The position numbers and the translations under genes were made by a program. The notes beneath the pieces were generated by a model. The model had not been told where the DNA came from. It searched no databases and saw only the letters and a list, made by a program, of their open reading frames with translations. DNA of 64,000 bases from Planococcus lenghuensis (GTDB lineage: Bacteria; Bacillota; Bacilli; Bacillales_A; Planococcaceae), in NCBI RefSeq assembly GCF_001999905.1, contig NZ_CP019640.1:3514001-3578000 (forward strand), written 5' to 3'. Below are positions 42,667 to 52,040 of the stretch, one piece after another. Within the stretch, counting starts at the first letter, position 1; the number at the start of each line of letters is the position of its first letter.

Positions 42667-42768
42667 TTACTCGAACAATGGGCTGACCGGTTTCTGATTA
42701 TGGACGCGGTCGATGGCATCTGCAAGCAGCGGAGCAACAGACAAGGTTGTGATTTTATCAATCTGCTT
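42667..42768. repeat. Right copy of the 102-bp direct repeat (prs 3' end)
   Basis: This is the 3' end of the intact prs gene, repeated at 37143-37244 with about four differences. The two copies are in direct orientation and enclose 5.4 kb. Confidence 0.85.
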
Positions 42769-43617
42769 TTCCTTTGGCAGTTCAATTGTATTGGTGATGA
42801 CGAGTTCCTTGATCGCCGATCCCTCGATTCGCCCGATTGCCGGACCGGACAGCACCGGATGGGTACAGCAGGCATAGACCGTTTTGGCCCCTTTTCCGAC
42901 TAAGGCATTCGCAGCCAATGTGATGGTTCCTGCCGTATCGATCAAATCATCGATGATGATGGCATTTTTCCCTTCAATTTCCCCGACAATGTTCATGACT
43001 TGCGCTTCATTCGGCTTCGGCCGGCGCTTGTCGATGAAAGCGATCGGCGCATTGAGCCGGCTTGCAAGCTTCCGTGCTCTGACCAGCCCGCCGCTGTCAG
43101 GTGCGACAACGATGATGTCTTCGAGTTCTTTTTTCTTGAAGTAATCAAATAAGATCGGAATGCCGATCAGCTGATCCACCGGGATGTCAAAGAAGCCTTG
43201 AATCTGGGCGGCATGCAGGTCCATCGTGATGATCCGGTCCGCTCCCGCTGTTTCCAGGAGATTGGCCACGAGTTTTGCGGTGATCGGTTCCCGGGAACGC
43301 GCTTTCCGGTCCTGTCGGGCATAGCCGTAATAAGGGATGACAACGTTAATGACTTTCGCCGACGCCCGTTTCAGTGCATCGATCATGATCAGGAGTTCCA
43401 TGATATGTTCATTTCCAGGCTGGGATGTGGACTGAACAACATAGACTTCGCAGCCCCGCACACTTTCCTGAATATTAATTTGAATTTCGCCGTCGCTGAA
43501 TCTGGATACAGAGGTTTTGCCGATTTCGCAATTCAGCAGCTCTGCGATCTCCGCAGTCAGTTTCTCATTGGAATTTAACGTAAACAGTCTGAACTTTTCA
43601 TGCAATTGAAATGCCAC
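42667..43617 (-). CDS. prs: Ribose-phosphate pyrophosphokinase (PRPP synthetase)
   Basis: A 316-residue class I PRPP synthetase that makes 5-phosphoribosyl diphosphate from ribose-5-phosphate and ATP. All key motifs are present: [49 protein letters not shown] (metal and ribose-phosphate aspartate), DKRRPKP and [12 protein letters not shown] at 43617 is chosen because TTGGAGG is eight bases before; the longer frame from 43692 has none. It is a paralog of the gene at 31200 but keeps the canonical residues. Its 3' end is duplicated at 37143. glmU is not adjacent, so a further housekeeping copy may exist. Confidence 0.92.
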   Translation of the reverse strand: MAFQLHEKFRLFTLNSNEKLTAEIAELLNCEIGKTSVSRFSDGEIQINIQESVRGCEVYVVQSTSQPGNEHIMELLIMIDALKRASAKVINVVIPYYGYARQDRKARSREPITAKLVANLLETAGADRIITMDLHAAQIQGFFDIPVDQLIGIPILFDYFKKKELEDIIVVAPDSGGLVRARKLASRLNAPIAFIDKRRPKPNEAQVMNIVGEIEGKNAIIIDDLIDTAGTITLAANALVGKGAKTVYACCTHPVLSGPAIGRIEGSAIKELVITNTIELPKEKQIDKITTLSVAPLLADAIDRVHNQKPVSPLFE

Positions 43618-43655
43618 TCGCCGTACCTCCAAAGTTGTGTAATGTCTCCAATAAT

Positions 43656-45083
43656 CTATCTTACAGTTTTCCGCTCCATTTTTCCATGACAATCCTGTGT
43701 TATCTTCGGAAGCACCCGCACGCCTTTGAACAGAGCCGTTATGTCCCCCCGGTCATCCGTCAGAAACTTCAGCCGATCCCCGCCCGGCGTCACAAATCCA
43801 TGCTCGTCATATGGCCGGAGGGGATAACTTTCCTGCCCGGCTTGCACCCGGAGTGTTCCTTCCTGCAGCGTCACTTCCGCCCGCTGCCCTTCAGCTGATT
43901 CATAGCGGCCGGCATACATTTCGAGCCGCTCCGATTCCAGCACGTCTTCTGGTGGCGGCCCGGCATCCGGCAAACCGAGCAGCCGGCGCAGCGTCCGCAT
44001 CGCGATATCCCCGGCCGGCGCATCTGCGATATTCATGAGGACGACGAGCGTCATGCCGGCTTCGGGTGCGATCTTCATATGAGAAGACACCCCTTTAATG
44101 CTGCCGCCATGGCCGAACAGCCGAAATTCCGGTTCCGGATCGATCTGCAGGCCGTAGCCGTATGCCGCGCCGGTCGGCAGCCATACATGGGGAGCCGTCA
44201 TCCGGCGCATCCCTGCTTCTGATATGATCCGTTCACTTCCCGCCAAACCGCTGCGCCGGAACAGTTCAGCATACTTCACAAGATCCGCAGCGGAGGCTTT
44301 CAAAGACCCATTCGAATAAATCCGCCCGACATCCCACCATGCCGGCGAATGAAACACCTCCCGTTTCTTTCGGTATGCATACAATTCCGTCACATCCGTC
44401 ATTGTCTGTAACTCTTCTGTGCGGAATACAGACCGATCCATGCCTAGCGGATTCAAAATACGTTCCTGCACATATGCTATGTAGGGTTTGCCGCCTGCCC
44501 GCTCGATGATTTCCTGCAGCAGTGCATAGCCTTCATTCGAATAATTGAACAGTTCCCCCGGCGGTGCGAGCAGCCGGAATTCTGTATCGGCCACTACGTC
44601 CATCACATCTTCCACCGTTTCAACCGTCAACACCTTTTCAAGCGGCGCCGGATTGTCGAATAGCTCGGCGCCGTCCGGGTCCTCGATGATACTCACCGCC
44701 CGCGCCCGGTGCACCGCCTCCATTCCGGGCAAGCCGCTCGTGTGCGTCAATAAATGGTGGATCGTGATGGCGGTGTCGTGTGCCTGGTCAGGCAGTCGAA
44801 ACTCAGGCAGCCATTTCACAACCGGATCTTCAACAGCCAATTTGTTCTCGTCGACAAGCTGCATGATGGCGAGCGCCGTCAGTGATTTCGTGATGGAAGC
44901 CACGCCGAACACCGTATCCGGCGTCACAGGCAGCCGCTGCTCGACATTCCGGAAGCCTGCGTATTTCTCGAAAATCCGTTCACCGTTTTGCATAGCAATT
45001 AAAGCCATCCCGGGGACGTTTTCCTTGTTGCACCAAGCCTCCAGCTCGGCATCCAGTTCATTATTTTCCTTCCCTCTGCACAT
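43656..45083 (-). CDS. Serine hydrolase, class C beta-lactamase-related
   Basis: A 475-residue protein of the beta-lactamase/PBP-like (S12) family: nucleophile motif SITKSLTAL, second motif [11 protein letters not shown] (YSN), and HGGSIKG as the third. The last ~100 residues form a DUF3471-like beta domain ([19 protein letters not shown]). There is no signal peptide, so it is likely a cytoplasmic esterase or D-aminopeptidase-like enzyme rather than a secreted beta-lactamase. GGAGGATGACG precedes the ATG. It stands upstream of prs on the same strand with a 38-base gap. Confidence 0.87.
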   Translation of the reverse strand: MCRGKENNELDAELEAWCNKENVPGMALIAMQNGERIFEKYAGFRNVEQRLPVTPDTVFGVASITKSLTALAIMQLVDENKLAVEDPVVKWLPEFRLPDQAHDTAITIHHLLTHTSGLPGMEAVHRARAVSIIEDPDGAELFDNPAPLEKVLTVETVEDVMDVVADTEFRLLAPPGELFNYSNEGYALLQEIIERAGGKPYIAYVQERILNPLGMDRSVFRTEELQTMTDVTELYAYRKKREVFHSPAWWDVGRIYSNGSLKASAADLVKYAELFRRSGLAGSERIISEAGMRRMTAPHVWLPTGAAYGYGLQIDPEPEFRLFGHGGSIKGVSSHMKIAPEAGMTLVVLMNIADAPAGDIAMRTLRRLLGLPDAGPPPEDVLESERLEMYAGRYESAEGQRAEVTLQEGTLRVQAGQESYPLRPYDEHGFVTPGGDRLKFLTDDRGDITALFKGVRVLPKITQDCHGKMERKTVR

Positions 45084-45251
45084 ACGTCATCCTCCTTTTT
45101 TTGACTCAATTATGTATCAGCTTATTGTGACTGGTCTTTGGCTTGAAGTGAACTCGGCCAGCTATACACGGATCCAATCTATTTTGAAAGCAAAATCACA
45201 ACCAGAATGCCAGTAAATTTTTCCTGGTTAAGCCTTTTCGTGGCGCATGCT

Positions 45252-45377
45252 GGCTTAACACGCACTTAACTGATTTTAACACGCACTCCGCTTCCTTTAA
45301 TCTTCATTCAATGGATTTTAAAACACACTCACCGATTTTTATTATTCACTCAAACCGCCTTATCACGCATTCCATCC
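45252..45377 (+). repeat. Array of six 21-bp units (array B)
   Basis: Six consecutive units of exactly 21 bp start at 45252, 45273, 45294, 45315, 45336 and 45357. Each fits TTA(A/T)N4CA(C/T)T(C/T) at fixed positions; e.g. ATTTTAACACGCACTC and ATTTTAAAACACACTC. A degenerate unit precedes. It lies in the 620-base gap between the serine hydrolase and oppD genes. Stops in the frames argue against coding. Confidence 0.85.
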
Positions 45378-45457
45378 CAAAAAATTAAAGCCACACACCG
45401 GATATCAATAAATCACCAGCACGTCAAGAAGAATCCAGCAACGCCTATGGATCTACC

Positions 45458-45583
45458 TCCTTAACATGCACTCAAGTAATTTTAAAATGCACTCAACTCC
45501 CTTTAATCTTCATTCAACTTATTTTAAACTGCACTCACCGATTTTTATCCTTCACTCAAGCCTCCTTATTACGCATTCACTTC
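45458..45583 (+). repeat. Array of six 21-bp units (array C), tandem copy of array B
   Basis: Units start at 45458, 45479, 45500, 45521, 45542 and 45563, all 21 bp, with the same core (ATTTTAAAATGCACTC, CCTTTAATCTTCATTC and others). Unit n of this array is most like unit n of array B, and the spacer after each array (CCAAAAA...ACACC...CAATAA...CAGCAC) is also alike, so a ~206-bp block was duplicated in tandem. Confidence 0.85.
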
Positions 45584-45663
45584 CCAAAAAGTCAAAATCA
45601 TACACCAAAAGTCAATAAGCTATCAGCACACCAACAATGCACCAGCGACACAGATCCCCCCCA

Positions 45664-45701
45664 ACAAAAAAACACCCACCCGTTCCCGGATGGATGTCTT
45701 C
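45664..45701 (-). terminator. Terminator of the opp operon
   Basis: ACATCCATCCG and CGGGTGGGTGT pair on the minus strand, followed by TTTTTTTG, just after the oppD stop. Confidence 0.8.
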
Positions 45702-45704
45702 TCA

Positions 45705-46718
45705 TCAACTGATTTTACCGGCGATCGTCAGCTCTGCCGGTGTTTTTGCGTCCTGCAGCCAGCAGGCGACCTTGTGCGAATCCGATTTCACGACGCGCTC
45801 CGGTGTGAAATGCCGGCATACTTTCATGGCATGCGGACAGCGGGCGGCGAACGGACAGCCGGCACCGAGATGAGCCAGGTTCGGCGGCGAGCCGGGAATC
45901 GGGATGAGGGTGTCCCCCCGGCCGACTTCGAGGTTCGGCATCGATTTCAGCAGACCGAGCGTGTACGGATGCTGCGGACTGTAGAAGATTTCATCGACCG
46001 TCCCCTGTTCGACGATTTCACCGGCATACATGACGGCTACTTTGTCCGCCATATTCGCCACAACGCCAAGGTCATGGGTAATGAGGATGATGGCGGTGCC
46101 GGTTTTCTGCTGCAGGTCCTGCATAAGTTCGAGGATCTGCGCCTGGATTGTCACGTCGAGAGCGGTCGTCGGTTCATCCGCGATCAGCACTTTCGGTTTG
46201 CAGACGAGCGCCATCGCGATGACGACGCGCTGCCGCATGCCGCCGGAGAATTGGTGCGGATACATATCCATCCGGCGTTCCGCTTCCGGAATGCCGACAA
46301 GCTTCAGCATTTCCACGGCTTTTGCCCGGGCGTCTTTTTTCGAGATGCTTTCGTGTTCGCGCAAGCCTTCCATGATTTGCTGGCCGACTTTCATCGTCGG
46401 ATTCAGTGAAGTCATCGGATCCTGAAACACCATGGAGATTTCCGAGCCGCGGATGCGCTGCATGTCGCGTTCCGGCGCTTTTACCAAATCACGGCCCGCG
46501 TACAGGATCTCACCTTGTGGAATGCGTGTATTGCGCTTTGGCAAAAGCCCCATGATGCTTTTCGCTGTCACGGATTTTCCGGAGCCCGATTCCCCGACGA
46601 TCGCCAATGTCTCGCCTTCATTCAACGTAAATTCTACGCCGCGGACGGTCTTCACTTCTTTTTTATCTCGGACGAATGAAACATGCAGATCATTCACGGA
46701 CAGGATCGGTTCTGACAT
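45705..46718 (-). CDS. oppD: Oligopeptide ABC transporter ATP-binding protein
   Basis: A 337-residue ATPase with Walker A GESGSGKSVTAKSIMG, signature FSGGMRQRVVIAMAL, Walker B VLIADEPTTALDVT and the C-terminal Opp/Dpp cysteine-rich oligopeptide domain (GCPFAARCPHAMKVC). ATG 46718 has GGAGGG six bases before; ATG 46724 is too close to it. It is the last gene of oppABCD; no oppF follows within the window, although Opp systems usually need two different ATPases. It may act as a homodimer or with an OppF encoded elsewhere. Confidence 0.9.
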   Translation of the reverse strand: MSEPILSVNDLHVSFVRDKKEVKTVRGVEFTLNEGETLAIVGESGSGKSVTAKSIMGLLPKRNTRIPQGEILYAGRDLVKAPERDMQRIRGSEISMVFQDPMTSLNPTMKVGQQIMEGLREHESISKKDARAKAVEMLKLVGIPEAERRMDMYPHQFSGGMRQRVVIAMALVCKPKVLIADEPTTALDVTIQAQILELMQDLQQKTGTAIILITHDLGVVANMADKVAVMYAGEIVEQGTVDEIFYSPQHPYTLGLLKSMPNLEVGRGDTLIPIPGSPPNLAHLGAGCPFAARCPHAMKVCRHFTPERVVKSDSHKVACWLQDAKTPAELTIAGKIS

Positions 46719-46729
46719 ATACATCCCTC

Positions 46730-47803
46730 CTATTTTCTCATTTTCGGATCAAGCGCATCGCGGAGCCCGTCACCGAGCAGGTTGAAGCTGATCATGATGG
46801 CGCTGATGATGATCGCCGGAATCCACAGTTTGTACGAAAAGAACCGCATCGCCTGATAGCCGTCTTCGATCAGCACGCCGAGCGACGCAAGCGGCGCCTG
46901 CAGGCCAAGGCCGATGAAGCTCAGGAATGCCTCGAAAAAGATGGCGGACGGAATTGTGAACATGACAGTGACGATGATCGGTCCCATCGTATTCGGCAAT
47001 AGATGCTTGAAGATCAGTCGCCGGTTCGAAGCACCGAGCGTGCGGGATGCCAGAACGAATTCCTGGCCGCGCAGCTGGAGGATCTGCCCCCGGACGATCC
47101 GCGCCATGCCGACCCAGCCGGTGATGACCATTGCAAGGATGATCGATGTAATGCCCGGTTCAAGAATCAGGATGAACATGATGATGACGATCAGGTTCGG
47201 GATGCCGACGAGAATTTCGATGACCCGTTGCATCATCGAATCGATGCGTCCGCCATAAAAAGCGGATAAGCCGCCGTACAGAATTCCGATGATGAGATCA
47301 AGCCCTGCTGCGACAACAGCGATGAACAAAGAGATTTGCGTTCCTTTCCAGACACGCGTCCACAAGTCCCGTCCGAATTCGTCTGTTCCAAACCAGTAAT
47401 TCGTCGTGATGCTCCGTTCCGCATATTGATCAACGCCGTTGACATCGGTTCCGTTGAAGCCGAGCCACTCAAGTCCCGCGACTTTCGGCGGGAGATTCGT
47501 ATGCGTAATGTTCTGCGCATCATAGGTAAAGCCGTTCATCGACGGGCCGATGATGGCCATTACGGAAATAATGATCAATGCAATAGCTGAAAGGACTGCT
47601 CCCTTATTTTTCAAGAGCCGCTGGAAGGCCTCCTGACCGAACGAGACGGATGGCGCCGTGATTTCGTCCGCCTTATTTGCATCGAACGGATCGCTTACGA
47701 ATAAATCGTCGGTGATTTCAGTCGGAACAGCTTCAAGCGGCAGCCGGTCTGCCTGTTCAGGTACCGGACCGAGCGGATCAGGATGAAGTGCTGCTTTTTT
47801 CAC
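46730..47803 (-). CDS. oppC: Oligopeptide ABC transporter permease
   Basis: A 357-residue permease with a long N-terminal cytoplasmic part (residues 1-70), a first membrane helix (LSAIALIIISVMAIIG), and five more, plus the EAA loop RTLGASNRRLIFKHLLPN. The typical OppC extracytoplasmic insert (WFGTDEFGRDLWTRVWKG) is present. It overlaps the oppB stop by four bases and precedes oppD by 11. Part of the peptide importer. Confidence 0.93.
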   Translation of the reverse strand: MKKAALHPDPLGPVPEQADRLPLEAVPTEITDDLFVSDPFDANKADEITAPSVSFGQEAFQRLLKNKGAVLSAIALIIISVMAIIGPSMNGFTYDAQNITHTNLPPKVAGLEWLGFNGTDVNGVDQYAERSITTNYWFGTDEFGRDLWTRVWKGTQISLFIAVVAAGLDLIIGILYGGLSAFYGGRIDSMMQRVIEILVGIPNLIVIIMFILILEPGITSIILAMVITGWVGMARIVRGQILQLRGQEFVLASRTLGASNRRLIFKHLLPNTMGPIIVTVMFTIPSAIFFEAFLSFIGLGLQAPLASLGVLIEDGYQAMRFFSYKLWIPAIIISAIMISFNLLGDGLRDALDPKMRK

Positions 47804-48732
47804 GCTTTCCCCTCCTTGCCGAGTGTGATGCGCGGATCCAGAATGCCGTACAGAATATCCACGATAAAGACGACGACAATGAACAGCGCGCTGTAAAACA
47901 GCGTAATGCCCATGACAACGGAATAATCGAGCACGAGAATCGATAATGTAAACTGCTCTCCGAGTCCCGGCACGCCGAAAATTTTCTCGATGACGAGTGT
48001 GCCGGTCATGATGCTGACTGCGAGCGGCCCGATGATGGTCACGACCGGAATCAATGCGTTGCGGACAATGTGTTTCCAGACGATCCGCGATTCCCTGACT
48101 CCTTTTGCCCGGGCCGTCACGACATAATCCTGGCCGAGCACTTCAAGCATCTCACTTCGGATGAAGCGGGCGATCGTCGCAATGACGGCAACCGACAGCG
48201 CGAAGGACGGCAGGATGGTCGACAGGTAATTTTCCCATAATGCCGGCGGGAGAAGTGCCCATTTGACGCCTACGTAATATTGAAGAAGTGCTGCGAACAC
48301 GAAGGATGGAATCGACATGCCAATGACAGCAAGCGTAACGGAACCATAATCAAGGATGGAATTGTGCCGCATCGCCGAGATAATGCCAAGCACCAGACCG
48401 ATAAGCGAACCGAAGATGAGTGCCTGGAACCCGATGAGCGCCGACGGACCGATCCGTTCGCTGATCATGCTGAAGACGCTGCGCCCTTCGTACTGGAACG
48501 ACATGCCGAGGTCGCCTTGGATGAGATTGCCTAAATAGCGGAGGTACTGCATGGCAAGCGGCTGATCGAGTCCATACTTCGCATTCAGTATGGCGAGCTG
48601 CTGCTCCGTCAGCTTTTCGGGATTGGAATACGGCGTCCCCGGAAGAAACTTGATCAGGAAGAATGTGACGGTAACCACGATAAAGAGTGTGATCAGCATA
48701 TACATCAACCGCTGCAGAAGGTAGCCTTTCAT
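47800..48732 (-). CDS. oppB: Oligopeptide ABC transporter permease
   Basis: A 310-residue OppB/DppB-type permease: six membrane helices starting MLITLFIVVTVTFFLIKFLP, the family motif LPGTPYSNPEKLT, and the EAA loop TARAKGVRESRIVWKHIVRN. It forms the pore with OppC. It is separated from oppA by 120 bases containing a hairpin, and overlaps oppC by four bases. Confidence 0.93.
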   Translation of the reverse strand: MKGYLLQRLMYMLITLFIVVTVTFFLIKFLPGTPYSNPEKLTEQQLAILNAKYGLDQPLAMQYLRYLGNLIQGDLGMSFQYEGRSVFSMISERIGPSALIGFQALIFGSLIGLVLGIISAMRHNSILDYGSVTLAVIGMSIPSFVFAALLQYYVGVKWALLPPALWENYLSTILPSFALSVAVIATIARFIRSEMLEVLGQDYVVTARAKGVRESRIVWKHIVRNALIPVVTIIGPLAVSIMTGTLVIEKIFGVPGLGEQFTLSILVLDYSVVMGITLFYSALFIVVVFIVDILYGILDPRITLGKEGKA

Positions 48733-48769
48733 CTGAACACCTCGTTTTCAAATTGGGGTGGAACTTATA

Positions 48770-48808
48770 AAAGGGCAGGATGCACCAGAAGGCACACCTA
48801 CCCTTAAG
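48770..48808 (-). terminator. Hairpin between oppA and oppB
   Basis: AAGGGTAGGTGTGC and GCATCCTGCCCTT pair, with TTTTA after, on the minus strand. Such partial terminators after the binding-protein gene let oppA be made in excess of the membrane subunits. Confidence 0.6.
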
Positions 48809-48851
48809 TTCTTATAATACGGGTCATGCTTGGTCTGTCTGTACCGGATGA

Positions 48852-50507
48852 TTATTCTTCAATGTATGCTGATTTATACGAGAATTCCGCACCGCTTGGA
48901 TGCGACACAAGATTTTTAACTTTGCCGCGCTGCAGGATCGCTTCTCCGCTCTGATACAGCGGTGCAATGGCTGCATCCTCTTCAAGGAGAATCCGCTCAA
49001 GTTCAAGCAGCATTTCATAGCGCTTGCTCTTGTCTGTTTCCACCCGCGCGTCTGCAACGAGCTGATCCAGCTTAGGATTATGATAATCCATGCGGTTCGC
49101 AGAGCCGTCTTTCAGCCACATATCGAGGTATGTCATCGGGTCGCTGTAGTCAGGGCCCCAGCTCGACAGGGAAAGATCGTATTCAATCGCTTTTTCGATT
49201 TCAAGACGCTGTGCGAACGGAACGGCTTTGATATCGAGGGTGAAGCCCGGCAGGTTTTCCTGAAGCTGTGCCTGCAAATACTCTGCCGTTTTCTTCGCAG
49301 ATTCGTCATCAGCGATGTTGATCGAAACGTTCACGGAATCCTGGCCGATCTCTTCCAGTCCTTTCGCAAACAATTCCTGCGCTTCCTCGGCAGTACCTTT
49401 GTTGAAGTCCCCGTTCAATTCCCGGAAATCCTTGCCTTCCGGCGATTCATAGAAACCGCCAGGCACAGCACCATAGAGTGGAGTCGATCCGTCTTTCAGG
49501 ATGACATCCGTCAGCCCTTGGCGGTCGATTGCCAGGTTCACCGCTTTCCGGATGTTTTCATTTCCAAGAGCCGGATGGTTATGGTTGAAGCGCAGGAAAA
49601 TGATTCCTGACTGCTGGCTGATTGTGAATTCTTCGCTGTCCTTATACTGATCCACGTAAGAAGCCGAAAGTGCTACACGGTCAATATCGCCTGCTTCGTA
49701 GAGATTGGCTGCTGTTGTCGAATCTTTCACGACGTGAACATTCACTTCATCCAGCTGGACTGCTTCCGCATCCCAGTAATCTTCGTTTTTCGCAAATGTC
49801 CAGCCCTGTTCCTGCTGCCAGTCCGTCAGGATGAACGGCCCGTTGGACAGGACGTTCTCAGCTTCGAGCGCATACTGATCGCCCTGCTCTTCCACAAACG
49901 CCTGGTTCTGCGGAAGGAACGTCGGGAATGTCAGCAATGTTTCAAACAGACCATTCGGTGCTTCGAGTGTCACTTCCAGTGTTTTGTCATCAATTGCTTT
50001 TACACCAAGCGTATCCGCTTCAGCTTCTTCATTAAGAATCGCTTCCGCATTTTTCACACCGGCCGTCACGAACATGAAGCTGTAAGGCGCCGCTGTTTCG
50101 AACACTCGTTTCCAGGCGTACTCGAAGTCATGTGCTGTGACAGGATCACCGTTGCTCCAGACTGTGTCTTTCAATGTAAAGGTATGTACAATTCCATCGT
50201 CGCTCACTTTATGTTCTTCAGCAACGGCGAGTGCCGGCAAATTGTTATCATCCTGGCGGTAGAGACCTTCATTATTGTTATTCAATGCATCAAACGCAAT
50301 GCCATCATGTGCCTGTGTGGAATCGAGTGTCGGAATATCCCCGCCCACGCTCAGATTCAGCACTTGCGCAGCTGTTTCCTCGCTTTTTTCGCCGGAATCG
50401 GTGGTTGCAGGTGCCGGTTCAGCGGTATCGCTGAAGTTACAGCCTGCCAGCGCCGCCGCAAATGTCACATTCAATGCAACGAGAGGCAATAATTTTTTCT
50501 GTCTCAT
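48852..50507 (-). CDS. oppA: Peptide ABC transporter substrate-binding lipoprotein
   Basis: A 551-residue extracellular binding protein anchored by a lipid (signal FAAALAGC). Family 5 signs: LNLSVGGDIPTLDSTQAHDG, VHTFTLKDTVWSNGDPVTAHDFEYAWKR-type motif (only its core is quoted: WSNGDPVTAHDFEYAWKR), and LSLSSWGPDYSDPMTYLDMW. It feeds peptides to OppBC. AGGGGGAAG precedes the ATG. It is first in the oppABCD operon and divergent from the DUF3899 gene. Confidence 0.92.
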   Translation of the reverse strand: MRQKKLLPLVALNVTFAAALAGCNFSDTAEPAPATTDSGEKSEETAAQVLNLSVGGDIPTLDSTQAHDGIAFDALNNNNEGLYRQDDNNLPALAVAEEHKVSDDGIVHTFTLKDTVWSNGDPVTAHDFEYAWKRVFETAAPYSFMFVTAGVKNAEAILNEEAEADTLGVKAIDDKTLEVTLEAPNGLFETLLTFPTFLPQNQAFVEEQGDQYALEAENVLSNGPFILTDWQQEQGWTFAKNEDYWDAEAVQLDEVNVHVVKDSTTAANLYEAGDIDRVALSASYVDQYKDSEEFTISQQSGIIFLRFNHNHPALGNENIRKAVNLAIDRQGLTDVILKDGSTPLYGAVPGGFYESPEGKDFRELNGDFNKGTAEEAQELFAKGLEEIGQDSVNVSINIADDESAKKTAEYLQAQLQENLPGFTLDIKAVPFAQRLEIEKAIEYDLSLSSWGPDYSDPMTYLDMWLKDGSANRMDYHNPKLDQLVADARVETDKSKRYEMLLELERILLEEDAAIAPLYQSGEAILQRGKVKNLVSHPSGAEFSYKSAYIEE

Positions 50508-50654
50508 GAACTTCCCCCTAGTATGTATAATTATGAAGTGTTTGTGCTGATATCAGTTTACTGTATCCACCTTTTATAGGCAATACTAAATTTTCAAAAA
50601 TTTTGATTTGTGGTACAATTTAATCAAGTCCGATGACGGGAGTGAAGCACTAAC

Positions 50655-51020
50655 ATGAAGCCGGTTATGTTTTGGATATTGTCTCTGCCGCTGCTCTTCG
50701 GTTTCGGCCGGCTGCTCGCTGATCCGTTCGGTTTTATGCAATGGCTTGATCTTCTTTTTGCCTCGGGTCTGCTCCTGCTTATGGCCGGCGGAGCGCTTGC
50801 TGTATTGAATGGCGGCTTTTTTAGCGCATTTACCCGCAGCTGGCAGACGTTCTTTTCGGCTCTCAATAAACGGGAGCATATTATACGTGAAGCTGAAGGA
50901 CGGAGCGGCCGGTCTGCACCTGGCTTTCAACGCAGGACTTTCTCCCCTGTCCTTCTTATTGGCGCAGGATTCGCTTATTGCCTGGTGAGCTTCATTCTGT
51001 CATTTCTGCTGGTCTATTGA
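50655..51020 (+). CDS. DUF3899-type small membrane protein
   Basis: A 121-residue protein with three hydrophobic segments (residues ~5-22, 31-52, 98-119) separated by a basic cytoplasmic loop (NKREHIIREAEGRSGRSAPG). It resembles DUF3899 proteins, which in related Bacillales lie beside peptide transport genes. It is divergent from oppA with a 147-base shared promoter region. The ribosome site is only modest (GGGAGTG). Function unknown. Confidence 0.75.
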   Translation: MKPVMFWILSLPLLFGFGRLLADPFGFMQWLDLLFASGLLLLMAGGALAVLNGGFFSAFTRSWQTFFSALNKREHIIREAEGRSGRSAPGFQRRTFSPVLLIGAGFAYCLVSFILSFLLVY

Positions 51021-51058
51021 TAAAAAACCCGCCTGTCCGAAAAACAGGCGGGTATCTT
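51021..51058. terminator. Bidirectional terminator
   Basis: ACCCGCCTGT and ACAGGCGGGT form a perfect stem between the convergent DUF3899 and dipeptidase genes; the minus strand has the better T-run (TTTTTTA). Confidence 0.88.
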
Positions 51059-51092
51059 CTATGCATACTGAGGAATATATTTACATATAAAA

Positions 51093-52028
51093 TCAGTCAA
51101 AGTTTCGGCTGATATAGTTTAGGAAATTCTGAGACGCAAACCCTTTTACATCCTCTTCCGAATACCGTTTCTGTAATTCATTGATCAGATTCGGGTATTT
51201 TGACGCGTCTTCAAGATCGTTGACGAATGTGCCGATGCCGTCAAAATCCGACCCGAAGCCGATCTGTTTCCTGCCGCCGAGGCTGCACAAATGGTCGATG
51301 TGGCGGATCAGGTCATCGATTGTGGCATTGCCGTCTTTTTTGACGAACGGCGGACAGAACACCACGTGAATGACACCGCCTTTATTGAACAGCGCTTTTG
51401 CCTGCTCATCATACAGGTTGCGCGGGTGATCGCATATCGCCCGGGCGTTCGAATGGCTCGCAAAAGGATAATCTGCAAGCTCCGCCACATCCCAGAACGC
51501 TTTCTCACTCAGGTGCGATACATCCGTCAGCATGCGGTTGGCATTCAGAAACCCGACGACTTCCTTTCCGAAGAGCGTCAGTCCGCCGCCCCGAGGTTCA
51601 CCGGCTCCGTCCGCTGCCAGATTGGCGTTATTCCATGTCAGGCCGACAGACCGTACGCCGAGCTGGTGCAGGATACTCAGTTTGTGGAGATCATTGCCGA
51701 TCGCATCCACGCCTTCAAGCGTCAACATGGCTCCGACTTCCCCGTCTTTCAATTGCGCGTAGTCGCTCCATTCCCTGATGTGCTTCATCTCCGGATTTTT
51801 CCCCAGCACTTCCGTGTAGAAATAATGCACCTGATCGAGCGCCGCCTGGAACTTCTCTTCCGCTTTCATGTTCGGTTCAATAAAGATGGCGAAACACTGG
51901 ACGAGCACGCCGCCAGCCTCGAGGCGAACGAGATTCGCCTGAAGTTCTCCGGCATCGCGGTAGGCCAGTCGCCCTTTGCCGTCATATAGTTTTAGCAATG
52001 CATCGCAGTGCAGATCAATAATATTCAT
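51093..52028 (-). CDS. Membrane-dipeptidase family M19 dipeptidase
   Basis: A 311-residue zinc dipeptidase of the renal-dipeptidase (M19) family. Metal ligands are seen in IIDLHCDALLKLY (HxD), the bridging Glu in MLTLEGVDAIGND, DVSHLSE, and ASHSNARAICDHPRNL. The aspartate in IGFGSDFDGIGTF is the conserved base. Members cleave dipeptides, often with D-residues at the C-terminal side. GGAGGGG precedes the ATG. It follows the C26 amidohydrolase gene by 12 bases, so both are one operon, next to the opp genes. Confidence 0.92.
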   Translation of the reverse strand: MNIIDLHCDALLKLYDGKGRLAYRDAGELQANLVRLEAGGVLVQCFAIFIEPNMKAEEKFQAALDQVHYFYTEVLGKNPEMKHIREWSDYAQLKDGEVGAMLTLEGVDAIGNDLHKLSILHQLGVRSVGLTWNNANLAADGAGEPRGGGLTLFGKEVVGFLNANRMLTDVSHLSEKAFWDVAELADYPFASHSNARAICDHPRNLYDEQAKALFNKGGVIHVVFCPPFVKKDGNATIDDLIRHIDHLCSLGGRKQIGFGSDFDGIGTFVNDLEDASKYPNLINELQKRYSEEDVKGFASQNFLNYISRNFD

Positions 52029-52040
52029 CCTTTTCCCCTC

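Noticed and set aside
45252-45583. CRISPR array
   Set aside because: Units are contiguous 21-mers without spacers, and no cas genes are present.
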